DNA of 41,848 nucleotides from Duganella radicis (GTDB taxonomy: Bacteria; Pseudomonadota; Gammaproteobacteria; Burkholderiales; Burkholderiaceae_D): the NCBI RefSeq assembly GCF_009720825.1, contig NZ_WNKY01000051.1:1-41848 (forward strand), written 5' to 3'. The notes under the pieces were generated by a model. It did not search any database. It was not told where the DNA came from and worked only from the letters and a program-made list of their open reading frames with translations. Below are positions 38,746 to 41,848 of the stretch, one piece after another. Position 1 is the stretch's first letter. Every line of letters begins with the position of its first letter. The position numbers and the translations under genes were made by a program.

Positions 38746-41616
38746 TCAATCGGGTGTTTCATCGCTACAACAGGCGTCGTCCGCCGCGTACTCAATCCGG
38801 GCCCGCCCCAGCGCCTTGGCGCGGTACAGGGCGGCGTCGGCCAGGCCGATCCACTGCTCGGCGCTGCACGCCGCGCCGGCGCGCCCGGCCACCACCCCGC
38901 AGCTACAGCTGATGGGCAGTTGCAGCTGCTCGTCGATGCGCACCGGCGCGGCGCAGATGGCGCGGTGCAGCTGCTCCAGCCGCGGCGCGCCGCTGGCCAG
39001 GTCCAGGCCCGGCAGCAACAGCATGAATTCCTCGCCGCCGTAGCGGCCCACGGTGTCGCTGGCGCGCAACTGGCCCTGCACCCGCCGCACCACCTCGCGC
39101 AGCACCTCGTCGCCGGCCAGGTGGCCGTGGGTGTCGTTGATGCGCTTGAAATAATCGAGGTCCAGCAGCACCAGCAGGAACGGCGCGCCGCCCGGCGCCA
39201 TCAGCGCCGCCAGCCGCTCCATCAGGGCCACCCGGTTCCAGGCCTGGGTCAGGCCATCCTTGAGCGAACGCAGGCGGTGCTCCTCGCGCGAGGCCTCCAG
39301 TTCGGCCGTGCGCTCGGCCACGCGCCGCTCCAGCAGGGCGCGCTGGCGCAGCACCCGCGCCACCCGGTAGCGGTGCAGCAGGCCGATCACCAGCAGCGCC
39401 AGCAGCGCGGCGCCGGCGTAGGCCCAGCGCGTCTGCCACCAGGGCGGCTCGATGGTCAGCGGCAGCTCCAGCACGGCCGAGCTGGCTTGTAGCGAGCTGT
39501 GCTGGGCCATCACCTGCAAGCGGTAGTTGCCGGGCGCCAGCGCCGGATAGCGCAGCACCCCGTTCTCGCTGGCCGACCAGCCGCTCTCCAGCCCCAGCAG
39601 GCGGTAGCGGAAGCTCAGCGTCTCGTGATTCTGGTACAGCGGCGCCGCCAGCTGCACCTCCAGCGCGGCGCCGCTCCACGCCACGGCGGCGCCCGGCGCG
39701 AGCGGGCCGCCATAGCGCGCCGCCGCCAGTTGCAGCGGGATGACGCGCGGCTCGAACAGCGCCTCCGGCCGCAGCAGGTGCGACAGGCCGTTGCTGGTGC
39801 CGACCCAGATCGAGCCGTCGCGGTCGGCGTACAGGGCGTGCTGGTTGCTGTCGTTCCACACCATGCCGCTGCGCTGGTCGAAGATGCGCCAGCGCTGGCC
39901 GTTCCACACCATCAGGCCGGAATCGGTCCCCAGCCACAGCCAGTGGCGGCGGTCGACCAGCATCGATTGCAGCATGCGGCCCTCCAGCGCCTCGTGCCGG
40001 TGCGGCTGCCATTGCGGTTGCGCGGCGCCGCTGTCGGCATGCCACAGCGCCGTGCCATGGTCCTGCGCCAGCCACACGGTGTGGCCGTCGCACGCCACGT
40101 GCGAGACTTTGTCGGCGCCCGCCGGCAGCGCCGGGCGCGACCAGTGGCCGTCCTGGCGGCGCAGCAGCTTGCGGTCGCCGACGAACCACAGGCCGCCCCC
40201 CGCGTCCAGGCAGGCGCTGGTGAAGCCGGCGTCGTCCCCCAGCAAGGCCACGCTGGCCTCGACCCGGCGCGGCGGCGCCTTGCCGCGCGGATCGGCCATC
40301 AGATACAGGCCGCTTTCGGACACGATCCACAGCTGGCCGTCGGGATCGAACAGCAACTGGTACATCACGCCGGTGGCCAACTGGGCCACGGTGCGCGCGC
40401 TGCCGCCGGCGTCGCGCCGGATCAGGCGGCCGGTCATGTCGCCGGCCCACAGCGCGCCATCGGCGTCCTCGGCCAGCGCCGCCCACTGCTCGGCGCCAGC
40501 GTCGGCCGCGTGCGCGAATCGCTGGCCGCGCCATTGCGCCAGCCCGGCGCCGGTGCCGACGTGCAGCACGCCGTCGCGGCCGCGCAGGATGGACCAGATA
40601 TCGTCGTCCGGCAAGCCCTCCTGGCGGGTCCAGTTCTCCCAGTGGCGGTAGCCCTGCCATTGCGCCACGCCGCGCCCCGGCAGGCCCAGCCAGGCGTCGC
40701 CGTCGCGGTCCAGCAGCAAGGCATGGAAGCCGGCGCCCAGCCGCAAACCCTGCGCCGCGCCATAGTGTTCCCAGCCCTTTTCACCGAGGCGGAAGAAGCC
40801 GTTGTCGGTCACGCTGATCAGGCGGCCGTCGCGGTCCTGCGCCAGCGGCACCGCCCGCGTCTGCACCCCGGTACCGTAGTCGCGCGGCGTGCGGTCGCCA
40901 AAGCGCTGCGCGCCGGGCGCCAGCTGCATCACGCGGTTGGCGTTGCTGATCCACAGGGCGCCGTTGACGTCGCGCAACAGGCCGCTCCAGTGCTGGGCCG
41001 GCAGACCGTCCGCGCCGCCCAGCACGCTCAGCGCGCCGGCGCGGTAGCGGCACAGGCCGGCCCCGCAGCCCAGCCACAGGGTGCCGTCGGGGTCGCGCAG
41101 CACGCCCTCCAGGTCGACCAGTTGCGGATGCTCGGCGATCTGCGCCGGGGTGAACACCTGCACCGCGTGCCAGCCGCCCTTGCCGTCCGCCTGCACCCGG
41201 TGCAGGCGGCCGTTGGACTGCACCAGCACCTGCTCGGCGCCGGCCGACAACAGGTGCTGGCCGACCCGCACCGGCAGCGCACGGCCGTCGACGCGCAGCA
41301 CCGGCCGCAGGCGCTGGCCGTCCAGCACGAACAAGCCCTGCTCCGCGCCCACCCACAGCCGCCCGGCCGGATCGACGTGCAGCGCCGTGATGTACAGGTC
41401 TTGCCGGGCGCCATGGCGGCGGAAGCGGCTGCCGTCAAAGCGGTACAGGCCGTTCTCGGTGCCGGCCCACAGATAGCCGGCGCGGTCCTGCGCCAGCGCC
41501 TGCACCGCCTGGTTGGCCAGGCCGTCCAGCTGGCCGAAGGTGCGCAGCGGCAGTTGCTGGCCGTGCGCGGCGGCCGCCAGCAGCCAGCCGGCCACGATGA
41601 GGAAAAGCTTTACCAT
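38746..41616 (-). CDS. Second membrane diguanylate cyclase with propeller ectodomain
   Basis: A 956-residue protein with the same plan as the one at 28955: signal peptide (1-19, LAAAAHG|QQ), periplasmic Reg_prop propeller (YLWAGTENGLYRFDG, RLWVGAEQGLFVLDG, TLWLGCGAGLCRY, SIWVGTSNGLSHL), Y_Y_Y region, TM near 725-748, coiled coil and GGDEF domain with GGEEF at 860-864 and I-site RASD at 851-854. It should therefore be an active, product-inhibited diguanylate cyclase. Its start overlaps the upstream partial gene by seven bases. It faces the same direction as the response regulator and kinase genes; the two GGDEF genes flank the block and look like diverged paralogues. Confidence 0.9.
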   Translation of the reverse strand: MVKLFLIVAGWLLAAAAHGQQLPLRTFGQLDGLANQAVQALAQDRAGYLWAGTENGLYRFDGSRFRRHGARQDLYITALHVDPAGRLWVGAEQGLFVLDGQRLRPVLRVDGRALPVRVGQHLLSAGAEQVLVQSNGRLHRVQADGKGGWHAVQVFTPAQIAEHPQLVDLEGVLRDPDGTLWLGCGAGLCRYRAGALSVLGGADGLPAQHWSGLLRDVNGALWISNANRVMQLAPGAQRFGDRTPRDYGTGVQTRAVPLAQDRDGRLISVTDNGFFRLGEKGWEHYGAAQGLRLGAGFHALLLDRDGDAWLGLPGRGVAQWQGYRHWENWTRQEGLPDDDIWSILRGRDGVLHVGTGAGLAQWRGQRFAHAADAGAEQWAALAEDADGALWAGDMTGRLIRRDAGGSARTVAQLATGVMYQLLFDPDGQLWIVSESGLYLMADPRGKAPPRRVEASVALLGDDAGFTSACLDAGGGLWFVGDRKLLRRQDGHWSRPALPAGADKVSHVACDGHTVWLAQDHGTALWHADSGAAQPQWQPHRHEALEGRMLQSMLVDRRHWLWLGTDSGLMVWNGQRWRIFDQRSGMVWNDSNQHALYADRDGSIWVGTSNGLSHLLRPEALFEPRVIPLQLAAARYGGPLAPGAAVAWSGAALEVQLAAPLYQNHETLSFRYRLLGLESGWSASENGVLRYPALAPGNYRLQVMAQHSSLQASSAVLELPLTIEPPWWQTRWAYAGAALLALLVIGLLHRYRVARVLRQRALLERRVAERTAELEASREEHRLRSLKDGLTQAWNRVALMERLAALMAPGGAPFLLVLLDLDYFKRINDTHGHLAGDEVLREVVRRVQGQLRASDTVGRYGGEEFMLLLPGLDLASGAPRLEQLHRAICAAPVRIDEQLQLPISCSCGVVAGRAGAACSAEQWIGLADAALYRAKALGRARIEYAADDACCSDETPD

Positions 41617-41848
41617 AATGTCAATTCGTGTTTGTGGATCACCCATTGCAGGGCGGCGTAGGCGCCCTCGAAGTCCTGCTGGTCGAGGCTGCGCTGGATG
41701 GCCTCGCGGTCCCAGACGCCGAAGGTGGCCTCGAACGCCGCCGCGCACTCGGCGAACAGGGCCGCCGCGCGGGCCTCGCCGTCGCGCATCGGCTCGGCCA
41801 GGCGGCGCAACTGCCCCAGCCATTCGTCCGGCGCGCGCGCGGCGCCGG
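41610..41848 (-). CDS. C-terminal part of a gene running off the right edge
   Basis: The frame is open from the window edge to the TAA at 41610-41612 and gives about 79 residues ending in VIHKHELTLW. The helical text WLGQLRRLAEPMRDGEARAAA followed by DQQDFEGAYAALQWV resembles the short helical tail often found after the receiver or Hpt part of hybrid sensor kinases and response regulators. The start lies outside the window. It overlaps the GGDEF gene's start by seven bases, so it belongs to the same operon. Confidence 0.6.
   Translation of the reverse strand, partial: GAARAPDEWLGQLRRLAEPMRDGEARAAALFAECAAAFEATFGVWDREAIQRSLDQQDFEGAYAALQWVIHKHELTLW

Noticed and set aside
34763..39043. A 1426-codon plus-strand open frame opposite the kinase and response regulator genes
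   Set aside because: It crosses three minus-strand genes and their gaps, and its composition is typical of antisense GC-rich DNA.

Overview
The window is GC-rich and densely coded. It holds several TonB-dependent receptors, two-component/GGDEF sensors with propeller ectodomains, an XylR-type sigma-54 regulator and many short-spaced operons. This points to a heterotrophic betaproteobacterium, most likely of the Oxalobacteraceae (Massilia/Duganella-like). The assignment is inferred from gene content and codon style; no rRNA or marker gene is present.

Layout. (1) 75-6982: a leftward operon of MFS transporter, TonB-dependent receptor, sterol-desaturase-type membrane hydroxylase and alpha/beta hydrolase, read divergently from an AraC regulator. 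It looks like an uptake-and-modification system for a hydrophobic compound. (2) 7100-12565: a rightward operon of FGGY sugar kinase, class II aldolase, class III (GSA-like) aminotransferase, a degenerate class II aldolase homologue and an acyl-CoA-dehydrogenase-fold flavoprotein. No pathway I know contains this set. (3) 12572-16112: an accessory patch with a DUF1778/GNAT toxin-antitoxin pair whose toxin is broken, a VOC protein, a small membrane protein, a HigBA pair, a gene-remnant scar (a dead AraC gene fused to a stray signal-peptide start) and a GNAT acetyltransferase. (4) 16182-28833: an XylR/DmpR-type sigma-54 activator facing a rightward six-gene operon of aldehyde dehydrogenase, coniferyl-alcohol-dehydrogenase-like SDR, DUF1302 outer-membrane protein, DUF1329 protein, YCF48-like propeller and an RND transporter fused to a type-B carboxylesterase. 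Two XylR-type upstream activating sequences and a clear -24/-12 promoter lie between them. (5) 28955-41848: a signalling block of two homologous propeller-GGDEF proteins flanking a LuxR-type response regulator, a TPR-ectodomain hybrid histidine kinase, a TonB-dependent receptor and a small helical protein; a further gene runs off the right edge.

The most notable system is region 4. Its gene order reads as a route from an aryl ester to alcohol (esterase), to aldehyde (SDR), to acid (aldehyde dehydrogenase), with an uncharacterised DUF1302/DUF1329/YCF48/RND envelope module. The regulator's ligand pocket keeps the residues expected for a phenolic effector. The single-polypeptide RND-carboxylesterase fusion is the most unusual protein in the window.

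Limits: everything is read by eye from sequence. Family names rest on motifs and remembered family features, not on database searches.
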